From assembly GCF_000785435.2 (NCBI RefSeq), contig NZ_JTDB02000007.1, forward strand, positions 344,455 to 408,454: a DNA stretch of 64,000 nt, given 5' to 3'. Under the pieces are notes generated by a model, which did no database searches, was not told the origin of the DNA, and was given only the letters and a program-made list of their open reading frames with translations. The DNA comes from Paraburkholderia sacchari. Lineage in GTDB: Bacteria; Pseudomonadota; Gammaproteobacteria; Burkholderiales; Burkholderiaceae. The translations under genes were made by a program, and so were the position numbers. Positions 57,487 to 64,000 of the stretch are shown here, one piece after another. Positions within the stretch are counted from its first letter, which is position 1; every line of letters begins with the position of its first letter.

Positions 57487-57744
57487 ATGTCCGAATCCAC
57501 CTGTTCTTCTTCCCGCTCTTCAACGGCTTGTCTGGCCAGTTTCGCGCCACGCGTCGTGGAGCCCGCCGAAGCCGACGCGCCCGATGGCTTCGGGCTCGCG
57601 CTGGAACTCACGCTCTCACGGCCCATCGACGGCATCGCGGGCCGCACGCTGCGCATTCATTTGCGGCGTGGCGCGCGCATGGAGCAGGCGGAAACGCTGC
57701 GCGACCTGCTGCACGAAGTGGGGGCCGACATCGTCGTGTCCTGA
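57487..57744 (+). CDS. Small protein, unknown
   Basis: 85 residues from the ATG at 57487. A Ser/Cys-rich N-terminus (about 20 residues, unfolded) leads to a compact part: ALELTLSRPIDGIAGRTLRIHLRRG and EQAETLRDLLHEVGADIVVS, alternating strands and a helix. I recognise no family. It lies 23 bases before the LysR stop on the other strand. A 10-bp tandem repeat (GTCCGCGTGT type) lies about 175 bases upstream. It is credible as a gene from its codon pattern, but not certain. Confidence 0.55.
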   Translation: MSESTCSSSRSSTACLASFAPRVVEPAEADAPDGFGLALELTLSRPIDGIAGRTLRIHLRRGARMEQAETLRDLLHEVGADIVVS

Positions 57745-57767
57745 TTGAGTTTTGACCGTGCAGCCGC

Positions 57768-58625
57768 TCAATCGAGCGGCACGGCAAAAAGCGCATCGAG
57801 TAGATTCGACGACGAAGGTTCGGCGAGCCGCACCAGCGTCTCCACCATTCGCACCTGGCAATCGACGAGCGCAATCGCGCGAATCCGCCGCGATTCGCCG
57901 AATTCCGCGCCCGCAATGACCCCCGCGCCCACGCCCTGGGCAATCGCGGTCTGGAGCGCCTCGCGGCCATCCACGTAAAGCACGGGCTCCACCTGGAGCC
58001 CCTTGCGCACCAGCTCCGCTTCGAGCAGCTGCTGCGTGACCGAATGCGCTTCGCGGAAGATCATGGGCTCGCGCACGAGCTCTTCATAGGTGATGCGGCG
58101 CTTCTTCGCCGCCGGGCTCTCGGCGGGCACGACCGCGACCAGCGGGTCCTCGCGCAGCACGCGCGATTGCAGACGGCTGTGCACCTGGTGTGCCGCCGTG
58201 ATCGCGGCGTCCACTTCGCTCGACAGCACGCGCCGCATGCATTCGGTGGCGTTCGCGATGGCGAGTTTCACCACCACGCCCGGATAGCGGCGCCGAAACG
58301 CGCCGATTAGCTTGACGGCAAGGTCCGGCGCGTCGGCCACCAGCGCGAGTTCGCCGGACTCCAGCGCGCCGGCCGCTTCCAGCAGGCGTCGCGCGTCGCG
58401 CTCGCAGCCCACCATCTGGCGCGTCACCGCGTAGAGCCGCCGCCCGAGATCGGTGAGTTCGACGCCGCGCGGCGCGCGCTCGAAAAGCTTTACGCCGTAG
58501 TCGGATTCGAGCCGCCGCACGTGGTCGGAGATGGCCGGCTGGGTGAGCGAGAGCGCCTGTGCGGCGCGCGAGAAACCACCGTGCTCGGCAACGGCATGAA
58601 AGGCTCGCAACTGGGCGTACTGCAT
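57768..58625 (-). CDS. LysR family regulator of phosphonate catabolism
   Basis: 285 residues from the ATG at 58625. The N-terminal helix-turn-helix is classic: QLRAFHAVAEHGGFSRAAQALSLTQPAISDHVRRLE, then LFERAPRGVELTDLG. The effector domain spans about 90-285. It is divergent from phnW across 182 bp, the usual place for a LysR activator of the genes opposite, so 2-aminoethylphosphonate or phosphonoacetaldehyde is the likely signal (inference). An ATCGAT-TAT-ATCGAT palindrome in the gap is a candidate binding site. Confidence 0.9.
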   Translation of the reverse strand: MQYAQLRAFHAVAEHGGFSRAAQALSLTQPAISDHVRRLESDYGVKLFERAPRGVELTDLGRRLYAVTRQMVGCERDARRLLEAAGALESGELALVADAPDLAVKLIGAFRRRYPGVVVKLAIANATECMRRVLSSEVDAAITAAHQVHSRLQSRVLREDPLVAVVPAESPAAKKRRITYEELVREPMIFREAHSVTQQLLEAELVRKGLQVEPVLYVDGREALQTAIAQGVGAGVIAGAEFGESRRIRAIALVDCQVRMVETLVRLAEPSSSNLLDALFAVPLD

Positions 58626-58716
58626 GATTTGGGACTCCGGGGGGAGCGTGGGGCAAATGCAGGCAAGGGAATCGATTGCGCAGATACGCCTTGGCATAAC
58701 TTTTTGCGATATCAAC

Positions 58717-58731
58717 ATCGATTATATCGAT
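58717..58731. promoter_or_regulatory. Palindrome in the LysR-phnW gap
   Basis: ATCGAT-TAT-ATCGAT, with two 6-bp arms, inside an AT-rich stretch (58700-58745) that stands out from the GC-rich surroundings. It fits a LysR-type T-N11-A site between the divergent genes. Confidence 0.5.
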
Positions 58732-58807
58732 TTTACCTATGTGCTGCACCGCAGTAATGTATGCGCCGACTTGCTGAACATTGCTGAACACCGACTGGAG
58801 CAGCCGC

Positions 58808-59980
58808 ATGACCGCCGCCGCAGACCCGTACCTGCTGACCCCCGGCCCGTTGACCACGGCCGCAACGACTAAAGCCGCGATGCTGCGCGACTGGGGTTCG
58901 TGGGACGCCGATTTCCGCGCCATGACCGCGCATCTGCGCCGTGCGCTGCTGGAGATCGCCGGCTGCAGCGCCGCCGACGCAAACGGCGAATACGATTGCG
59001 TGCCGCTGCAGGGCAGTGGCAGCTACTGCGTCGAGGCGATGCTCGGCAGCTTCGTGCCGCGCGACGGCCACGCGCTCGTGCTCTCCAACGGCGCCTACGG
59101 CAAGCGCATTGCCACCACGCTGCGCTATCTGGGCCGCCGCCAGACCGTTCACGATACGGGCGACTATTTGCCGGCGCGCGCCGCCGACGTCGAGCGCCTG
59201 CTGGTCGAGCACGCCGACATCACGCATGTCGTCGTTGTGCACTGCGAAACGAGCTCCGGCATTCTCAACCCGGTCGAGGACATTGCCGCGGTCACGGCGC
59301 GCCATGGCCGGCGCCTGCTGATCGACTCGATGAGCGCATTCGGCGCCGTGCCGCTCGACGTGCGCACGCTGCCGTGCGAGGCGTTCGTTTCGTCGGCGAA
59401 CAAGTGCATCGAGGGCGTGCCGGGCTTCGGCTTCGTCATCGCAAAGAAGGCCGCCCTCGCGGCCGCGAAGGGCAACAGCCACTCGCTCGCGCTCGACCTG
59501 TACGACCAGTGGGACGCCATGAACCGCACCGGCCAGTGGCGCTTCACGCCGCCCACGCACGCCGTGGCCGCGTTCATCGAGGCGCTGCGCCTGCACAAGG
59601 CAGAAGGCGGGCAGCCGGGACGTCTCGCGCGCTACACGCGCAACCGCGACGTGATGGTCGAAGGCATGCGTGCGCTCGGTTTCGAGCCGCTGCTGACCGA
59701 AGCGTGGCGCTCGCCCATCATCGTTACGTTCTTTTCGCCCGATCATCCGCGCTTCAGCTTCGAGCGCTTCTACGAACTGATGAAAGAGCAGGGTTTCATC
59801 ATCTATCCGGGCAAGCTCACGAGCGTCGAGAGTTTCCGCATCGGCTGCATCGGCGCGCTCGACGAAGCGGTCATGCGGCGCGTCGTGCAGGCGTGCGGCG
59901 CGGCGTTAAACACGCTCGGCGTGCCGAGCGGCGCGCCAGCGCATGTCGCGCTCGAGGCCCGCCAAGCGCTCGCGGCCTGA
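58808..59980 (+). CDS. phnW: 2-aminoethylphosphonate--pyruvate transaminase
   Basis: 390 residues from the ATG at 58808 with GGAG upstream. It moves the amino group of 2-aminoethylphosphonate to pyruvate, giving phosphonoacetaldehyde and alanine. It is a class V PLP enzyme: LTPGPLTTAATTKAAMLRDWGSWD at the start, LQGSGSYCVEAML near 70, HCETSSGILNP near 146, LIDSMSAFGAVP near 174, and the PLP Lys in SSANKCIEGVPGFGF near 201. phnX follows after 83 bases. Confidence 0.97.
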   Translation: MTAAADPYLLTPGPLTTAATTKAAMLRDWGSWDADFRAMTAHLRRALLEIAGCSAADANGEYDCVPLQGSGSYCVEAMLGSFVPRDGHALVLSNGAYGKRIATTLRYLGRRQTVHDTGDYLPARAADVERLLVEHADITHVVVVHCETSSGILNPVEDIAAVTARHGRRLLIDSMSAFGAVPLDVRTLPCEAFVSSANKCIEGVPGFGFVIAKKAALAAAKGNSHSLALDLYDQWDAMNRTGQWRFTPPTHAVAAFIEALRLHKAEGGQPGRLARYTRNRDVMVEGMRALGFEPLLTEAWRSPIIVTFFSPDHPRFSFERFYELMKEQGFIIYPGKLTSVESFRIGCIGALDEAVMRRVVQACGAALNTLGVPSGAPAHVALEARQALAA

Positions 59981-60063
59981 AGCCCGCGATTGACCCATTC
60001 GAGCATTCAGAAACACGCATTTATTGGCAGCGCATTATCAGTGCAACATCAGGATATACAGAA

Positions 60064-60867
60064 ATGAAATACGTCAAGGCAGTGATCTTCGACTGGGCCG
60101 GCACCGTAGTCGACTATGGCTCGCGTGCGCCGATGGGCGCGTTCGTGGAGACTTTCGCGGAGTTCGGCGTGCCGATCACGATCGAAGAAGCGCGCGGTCC
60201 GATGGGCATGGCCAAGCGGCCGCACATTGCGGCGCTGATGGCGTTGCCGCGCGTCGCCAGGGCATGGGAAGCCCGCCACGGCCGTGCGCCCGGCGAGGCC
60301 GATATCGACGCGGTTTATGACGTCTTCGTGCCGAAGAACGTGGCCGTGGCCGCGCAATACAGCGACGTGATTCCGGGCGTGGCGGCCGTGACCGCGCAAC
60401 TGCGCGCGGACGGCGTGCGCATTGGCTCGACCACGGGCTACACGCGCGAAATCATCGACCGGATCGTGCCTGGCGCTGCCGAACAGGGCTTTGCCGCGGA
60501 CAGCATCGTGTGCACCGGCGACACGCCTGAAGGCCGCCCCGCGCCGTACATGATCTACCGCACGCTGCCGCAGCTCGGCGTGTGGCGCGCGCGCGAAGCG
60601 ATCAAGGTTGACGACACCGAGGTCGGCATCGAAGAGGGCATCAACGGCGGCACGTGGACCGTGGGCGTGGCCGTCAGCGGCAATGCATTCGGCCTCACCG
60701 AAGAAGAGGTTCGTGCGCTCCCGCCCGAAGAATTCGCCCAGCGCCGCGATGCCGCCACGAAACGCCTGCGCGCTGCAGGCGCCCATTACGTGATCGACAG
60801 CGTGGCCGATCTGCTGCCCGTGGTCACGGAAATCGAAACGCGCCTCGCGCGCGGCGAACGCCCTTGA
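60064..60867 (+). CDS. phnX: Phosphonoacetaldehyde hydrolase
   Basis: 267 residues, HAD superfamily phosphonatase. It cleaves phosphonoacetaldehyde to acetaldehyde and phosphate. The nucleophile Asp is in VIFDWAGTVVDYGS at residues 7-20, the Schiff-base Lys in MGMAKRPHI near 52, STTGYTRE near 123 is motif II, and KVDDTEVGIEEG near 183 motif III. With phnW it makes a complete two-step pathway. No uptake system (phnSTUV) is present here. Confidence 0.97.
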   Translation: MKYVKAVIFDWAGTVVDYGSRAPMGAFVETFAEFGVPITIEEARGPMGMAKRPHIAALMALPRVARAWEARHGRAPGEADIDAVYDVFVPKNVAVAAQYSDVIPGVAAVTAQLRADGVRIGSTTGYTREIIDRIVPGAAEQGFAADSIVCTGDTPEGRPAPYMIYRTLPQLGVWRAREAIKVDDTEVGIEEGINGGTWTVGVAVSGNAFGLTEEEVRALPPEEFAQRRDAATKRLRAAGAHYVIDSVADLLPVVTEIETRLARGERP

Positions 60868-60891
60868 GTTGCGTTGAATTGCGCTGAATGC

Positions 60892-62028
60892 TCACCAGGT
60901 CGCTGCGAACGCCTTCTGCACCTGCGCGGGCGAGATGATGCCGTTGGCGATCAGCAATTGCGTGAGCACGCGCGCCTTCTGCGGATTCAAGTCGAGCGAG
61001 ACGACGAAGCCGCTCGTGTCGTCGTTCACTTCGACATTGCGGTTCACGAATCCCGAGCCCACGCGCGAAGCGCGCACCACCACGATCCCTTGCTTCGCGG
61101 CGCGCTGGAGCGCCTCGATTGCCGGCTTCGACGTGTTGCCGTCGCCCACGCCCGCCAGCACGATGCCTTTCGCCTTGTTGGCGATGGCGTTGTCGATCTG
61201 CACGCTGTCCATGTTCGCGTGCGCGTAGACGATTTCCACGCGCGGCAGTTGCTCGCCCGAAGGCAGCGCATATTTGTGGCTGTCGAACTGAACCGCTGGC
61301 GCGAGGAAGCGCACGCTTGCGGGATCGACGTAGCCGATCGGCCCGCTGTTCGGCGAAACGAAAGTTTGCACACTCGTAGTGTTGGTCTTGGTGGTCGCGC
61401 GCGCCGACTGGATCGTGTCGTTGAGCACCACCATCACGCCGCGCCCACGCGCCGCGGGGCTGGCCGCCACTTCGACGGCTTCGTACAGATTGCTCGGGCC
61501 GTCGGCGCTGGTGGCCGTGGAGGGGCGCATGGAGCCCACCAGCACGAGGGGCTTGTCGGTGCGCAGCACGTTGTCGAGGAAGAAGGCCGTTTCTTCGAGC
61601 GTGTCCGTGCCGTGCGTGATGACGACGGCATCGGCTTCATTGCGGTCGAAGATCTCCTGGATGCGCCGCGCGAGCGTGAACCAGACCTTGTCGTTCATGT
61701 CCTGCGAACCGATGGACGCCACCTGCTCGGTGCTCAGATGGGCGAGCTTTTCGATTCCCGGCACGGCCTGCACGAGCTGCTGCGCGCCCACCGCGCCCGC
61801 GTTGTAGGCGTTGGCTGCGCGCGCGTCAGCCTGACCCGCGATCGTGCCCCCTGTGGCGAGCACGGCCACGCGCGGCAACGCTGCCGACGCGGCGGCGGCG
61901 GCGGACGTGGCGGCGGACGTGGCGGGCGCGGCGCCTTCGCCGGCGGCTAAAACGATACTCGCGGGCAGGGCGGTGGCGGCAAGTACGAGTGCGGCGGCAG
62001 CGCATTTGGCGTGGATGGCGGTCTTCAT
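60892..62028 (-). CDS. ansB: L-asparaginase type II, periplasmic
   Basis: 378 residues. The signal peptide (AAALVLAATALPASIVLA) is followed by an unusually long Ala/Ser-rich linker (residues 30-50), encoded by GCG/GCC-rich repeats. Catalytic motifs are complete: VLATGGTIAG near 56 with the nucleophilic Thr, the Tyr of ANAYNAG near 75, and VITHGTDTLEETAFFL near 137 with Thr and Asp. It hydrolyses asparagine (and possibly glutamine) in the periplasm. GGAA lies ahead of the ATG. It meets phnX tail-to-tail. Confidence 0.95.
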   Translation of the reverse strand: MKTAIHAKCAAAALVLAATALPASIVLAAGEGAAPATSAATSAAAAASAALPRVAVLATGGTIAGQADARAANAYNAGAVGAQQLVQAVPGIEKLAHLSTEQVASIGSQDMNDKVWFTLARRIQEIFDRNEADAVVITHGTDTLEETAFFLDNVLRTDKPLVLVGSMRPSTATSADGPSNLYEAVEVAASPAARGRGVMVVLNDTIQSARATTKTNTTSVQTFVSPNSGPIGYVDPASVRFLAPAVQFDSHKYALPSGEQLPRVEIVYAHANMDSVQIDNAIANKAKGIVLAGVGDGNTSKPAIEALQRAAKQGIVVVRASRVGSGFVNRNVEVNDDTSGFVVSLDLNPQKARVLTQLLIANGIISPAQVQKAFAATW

Positions 62029-62356
62029 GATTTTCCTTGTCGGTTAATAACCTTTTTAAACGATGTTTCGGAAAATAATTATTCACCGATTAAAAATGAA
62101 TTCAATCTCACATTTAAGATGAATTGACTAATGTCGTGGCAGATAATGCGTTCTGCATGCGCGGGAAAATCCAGCGCGCCAATGATTGCGCCGGTATCTG
62201 GCACAATTGTTTGCAATATTTTCGAAACGAAGATAATCAACCTTCCAGATCGAAAAAGAATCGGTGAGCATGACTCGCGTATTCGGTGCTTTTACTACTT
62301 ATTGTCCGCGTGCGCTACCATGAGCCCCTCGACCCTTTGCAGTATTTGTGCCATCG
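62029..62356. other. AT-rich intergenic region between ansB and ynfA
   Basis: 328 bases. The first ~110, next to ansB, are strikingly AT-rich for this genome and hold a candidate ansB promoter. The rest shows no gene I can support. Confidence 0.7.
62078..62105 (-). promoter_or_regulatory. Candidate ansB promoter
   Basis: On the minus strand, TTGAAT (62105-62100), 16-bp spacer, AATAAT (62083-62078), 50 bases ahead of the ansB ATG. Confidence 0.5.
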
Positions 62357-62674
62357 ATGAAGACGTTCCTGCTGTTCGTTGCCACCGCGCTTGCCGAAAT
62401 CGTCGGCTGCTATCTGCCGTATCGCTGGCTGCGCGAAGGCGCGAGCGCCTGGCTGCTCGTGCCGGCCGCCGCATCTCTCGCGCTGTTCGCATGGCTGCTC
62501 ACGCTGCATCCGAGCGCGGCGGGGCGCACCTACGCCGCCTATGGCGGTGTGTACGTGTGTGTGGCGATGCTATGGCTGTGGGGCGTGGAAGCCATCCGGC
62601 CGAGCGCGTGGGACTATGCCGGCATGGCGCTTGCGCTGGCCGGCATGGCGCTCATTGCGTTTCAACCGCGCTGA
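62357..62674 (+). CDS. ynfA: YnfA / UPF0060 family membrane protein
   Basis: 105 residues from the ATG at 62357; a GTG three codons upstream gives MPS more. Four membrane helices, beginning TFLLFVATALAEIVGCYLPY, with GRTYAAYGGVYVCVAMLWLW and WDYAGMALALAGMALIAF. It resembles small multidrug resistance proteins in size and topology. The Glu in the first helix (ALAEIVG) matches the conserved Glu of that group. E. coli and Shigella YnfA have been linked to drug efflux; here that is inference. Confidence 0.92.
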   Translation: MKTFLLFVATALAEIVGCYLPYRWLREGASAWLLVPAAASLALFAWLLTLHPSAAGRTYAAYGGVYVCVAMLWLWGVEAIRPSAWDYAGMALALAGMALIAFQPR

Positions 62675-62721
62675 ACCGGCATTTCAGTTCGCAGTCGGTA
62701 CAGACTGATCGCGGATTCACT

Positions 62722-63165
62722 TCAGGCAAGCGAGTTGACGCCCGGAAATTTCGCGCGGAATGCCTCCGGCATCGGCACGACTTTCTTCGCCTCGTAGTCG
62801 AAGAAAACAAACCCCGATTTAGCCATTGCGATCAGGGCGCCGTCCGAGGGCCGCGTGATGCGGAAAATAATGTCGCCGCCGTAGCGGTTGAAATCCATGA
62901 TGCCGACCTCGAAGCACAGTTGGTCGCGCGCATAGGCTTCGGCGCGGTACGTGGTCGCGAGGTCGGTGACGATGATGCTGGTGTGGGCGTCCTTCATGTC
63001 CTCGATGCCGGCATCGAAGAGAAAGCGTGCACGCGCCTCGGAAATCATCGAGATCATCGAATCGTTCGCGAGGTGGTTGGCCGAATTGATGTCAGTGACG
63101 CGCACCGTGAGATGGGTCGAGTAGTAAAACTGGTCTTCGGGAAAATGGAGTTCGATGCGGGCCAT
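62722..63165 (-). CDS. Hotdog-fold acyl-CoA thioesterase (4HBT type)
   Basis: 147 residues from the ATG at 63165. THLTVRVTDINSANHLANDSMISMISEAR (about 17-45) is the 4HBT start, with the Asn/His variant of the Asp active-site region. IVTDLATTYRAEAYARDQLCFEVGIMDFNRYGGDIIFRI continues it. It is close to YbgC/FcbB-like thioesterases but lacks the usual DxxxxxHxxN order, so substrate and activity are uncertain. It stands alone. Confidence 0.85.
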   Translation of the reverse strand: MARIELHFPEDQFYYSTHLTVRVTDINSANHLANDSMISMISEARARFLFDAGIEDMKDAHTSIIVTDLATTYRAEAYARDQLCFEVGIMDFNRYGGDIIFRITRPSDGALIAMAKSGFVFFDYEAKKVVPMPEAFRAKFPGVNSLA

Positions 63166-63289
63166 GGCGCAATGCGTTGAATAGCGGAGTGGAGAGCACG
63201 GCGCCTGGCCGTCGGCCCTGCGCAGCTTGTGCGCCGGCAAGCGCACTCCGCTATTTTATCGGTTCGCACGGGCGCGCATGCGCGCCGGC

Positions 63290-63598
63290 CTAGATGCGCG
63301 GCAGGTCGTCCATCGATTTTTCGACGCTACCGTCCGGGACCTCCATATCGATTCCGTCGATGCCATTGGGGTGGGGAACCGCCTTGATCTTCGGCCCGAG
63401 GAATTTCATGCCGCCCAGCGTGAACACGGAATACACCACCGCGCCCGAGCGCAGGCCGTTCGCGACGTCGGCCACCTCGGAGATTTTGGGCGGCGAGAGC
63501 CAGTCATGGGAGTGAGGGTCGATTGGCGCCCAGCGCACGTGCGTCACGCGGTCCGTTGAAGTGCTGATGCGCACGCCATCGACAGCATACGTAGCCAT
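63290..63598 (-). CDS. Conserved-looking small protein, unknown
   Basis: 102 residues from the ATG at 63598 with AAAGGAGA at good distance. It begins ATYAVDGVRISTSTDRVTHVRW and carries a helix KISEVADVANGLRSG and a strand VVYSVFTLGGMKFLG. No signal peptide, membrane helix or known motif. No family recognised. The strong ribosome site and codon pattern make it a real gene. Confidence 0.75.
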   Translation of the reverse strand: MATYAVDGVRISTSTDRVTHVRWAPIDPHSHDWLSPPKISEVADVANGLRSGAVVYSVFTLGGMKFLGPKIKAVPHPNGIDGIDMEVPDGSVEKSMDDLPRI

Positions 63599-63714
63599 GG
63601 TCGTCTCCTTTGCCACCGAAATTCCTATGCTAGTCCGTTCGGCAACGGCTGGAAAGCGGCGCGCGAGCGAGGGCACAAAATGCAAGGCCCGCTCAGGTCT
63701 ACGCAGAGGCCAGT

Positions 63715-63789
63715 TCAGGCCGACTTGTAAACCGTCACCACATAAGCGCCGCCGAGACCGACGTTATGCGCGAGCGCGACCTTCGCGCC
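63715..63789 (-). pseudogene. Thiolase remnant (C-terminal end only)
   Basis: Reading towards the minus strand, the last 24 codons of a gene are left: GAKVALAHNVGLGGAYVVTV, then YKSA and a stop. This is the C-terminal end of a lipid-transfer/acetyl-CoA acetyltransferase-type thiolase. Upstream of GAK, a stop appears in frame within four codons and the sequence becomes unrelated. The rest of the gene has been removed or displaced by the element that follows. Confidence 0.75.
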
Positions 63790-64000
63790 TTCCCACTACA
63801 CCAAAATGTCCCGGCCAGATACAGATGTCCGACTCCCGGCTCAATAGAAATGTCCGGTTTTAATGAGGTTTGCTTCTGTCTTTCCCGGGTTTTATCTCCT
63901 TTCCGTGTTGAAGGATAGCGTCTGAAGCAGCAGGGCGTTTGTGTCCATTCAGCGAGCCCTGGCAGTCCGCCGGACAGGTTTTGAATCTGGCTTTGGCGCC
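63790..64000. mobile_element. Probable insertion-sequence end, family uncertain
   Basis: The junction with the thiolase remnant is abrupt. Three copies of an octamer (A/G-rich then ATGTCC) stand at 63804-63811, 63823-63830 and 63848-63855. Repeated terminal sites of this kind are seen at ends of IS21-type elements, among others. The element runs beyond the window, so neither transposase nor other end can be read. Confidence 0.5.
63860..64000 (-). CDS. Partial reading frame inside the probable element
   Basis: 46 codons open to the window edge, ending at 63860: begins GAKARFKTCPADCQG, ends KPGKDRSKPH and stop. Basic and polar. It could be the C-terminus of a transposase or passenger gene, but I do not recognise it, and the frame is short enough to be chance. 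Confidence 0.3.
   Translation of the reverse strand, partial: GAKARFKTCPADCQGSLNGHKRPAASDAILQHGKEIKPGKDRSKPH

Overview
The window is GC-rich, densely coded DNA from a beta-proteobacterium. It most resembles the Burkholderiaceae (Paraburkholderia / Caballeronia / Burkholderia type). This rests on the tig-clpP-clpX-lon-ppiD run, GTG/ATG starts behind purine-rich ribosome sites, and products such as the YSC84/SYLF lipoprotein, the PsiF protein and NRDE, which read like members of that family. Nearly all of it looks chromosomal and stable. Only the last ~300 bases show an evident mobile-element scar.

Layout. 0.1-3 kb: a Tat-exported DUF1501 protein with its usual DUF1800 partner. 3-6.2 kb: a squalene/phytoene-synthase-fold protein with a degraded first Asp motif, tRNA-Leu, a MarR regulator and glycerate kinase. 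6.4-15.6 kb: protein quality control (tig, clpP, clpX, lon, then tRNA-Val, tRNA-Asp and ppiD). 15.7-22.7 kb: a small lipoprotein, a SGNH esterase (tesA) divergent from an ABC ATPase, pgi, a bifunctional NAD(P)HX repair enzyme carrying an in-frame 12-bp minisatellite, and a FAD amino-acid oxidoreductase. 23-27.2 kb: purL. 27.3-28.5 kb: a Fic protein behind a very regular array of six 10-bp half-sites. 28.6-32.5 kb, minus strand: selO, msrB, yciB, bolA and a parvulin, probably one transcript.

32.6-42.6 kb is a fatty-acid catabolism block. An acyl-CoA ligase has its own terminator. It is followed by an operon with a promoter overlapped by a palindrome: fused enoyl-CoA hydratase/3-hydroxyacyl-CoA dehydrogenase, nicotinamidase, thiolase, Dabb protein, PaaI thioesterase, MDR oxidoreductase, SDR and an HSL-type hydrolase. 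42.6-48.5 kb holds an NRDE protein, ygfZ and the conserved mltG-tmk-holB-tatD run, with a truncated GNAT remnant between holB and tatD.

48.5-57.7 kb is a mix of envelope and stress genes: a periplasmic ankyrin protein, a Rap1a/Tai-type protein, otsA, an AAA ATPase, a family-4 glycosyltransferase, a SYLF lipoprotein, PsiF, a YciI-like protein and a phosphoribosyltransferase. 57.7-60.9 kb encodes 2-aminoethylphosphonate breakdown (LysR regulator, phnW, phnX). 60.9-63.6 kb has periplasmic asparaginase, YnfA, a hotdog thioesterase and an unknown protein. At 63.7 kb the 3' end of a thiolase gene is cut off against sequence with repeated ATGTCC motifs, probably an insertion-sequence end.

The most unusual structure is the Fic promoter. 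Two copies of a three-half-site array (10-bp sites, 7-bp spacers) cover a plausible promoter whose start point would fall on the ATG, and the Fic protein itself ends in a winged-helix-like segment. Autoregulation by a leaderless Fic gene is a testable reading, not a shown fact.
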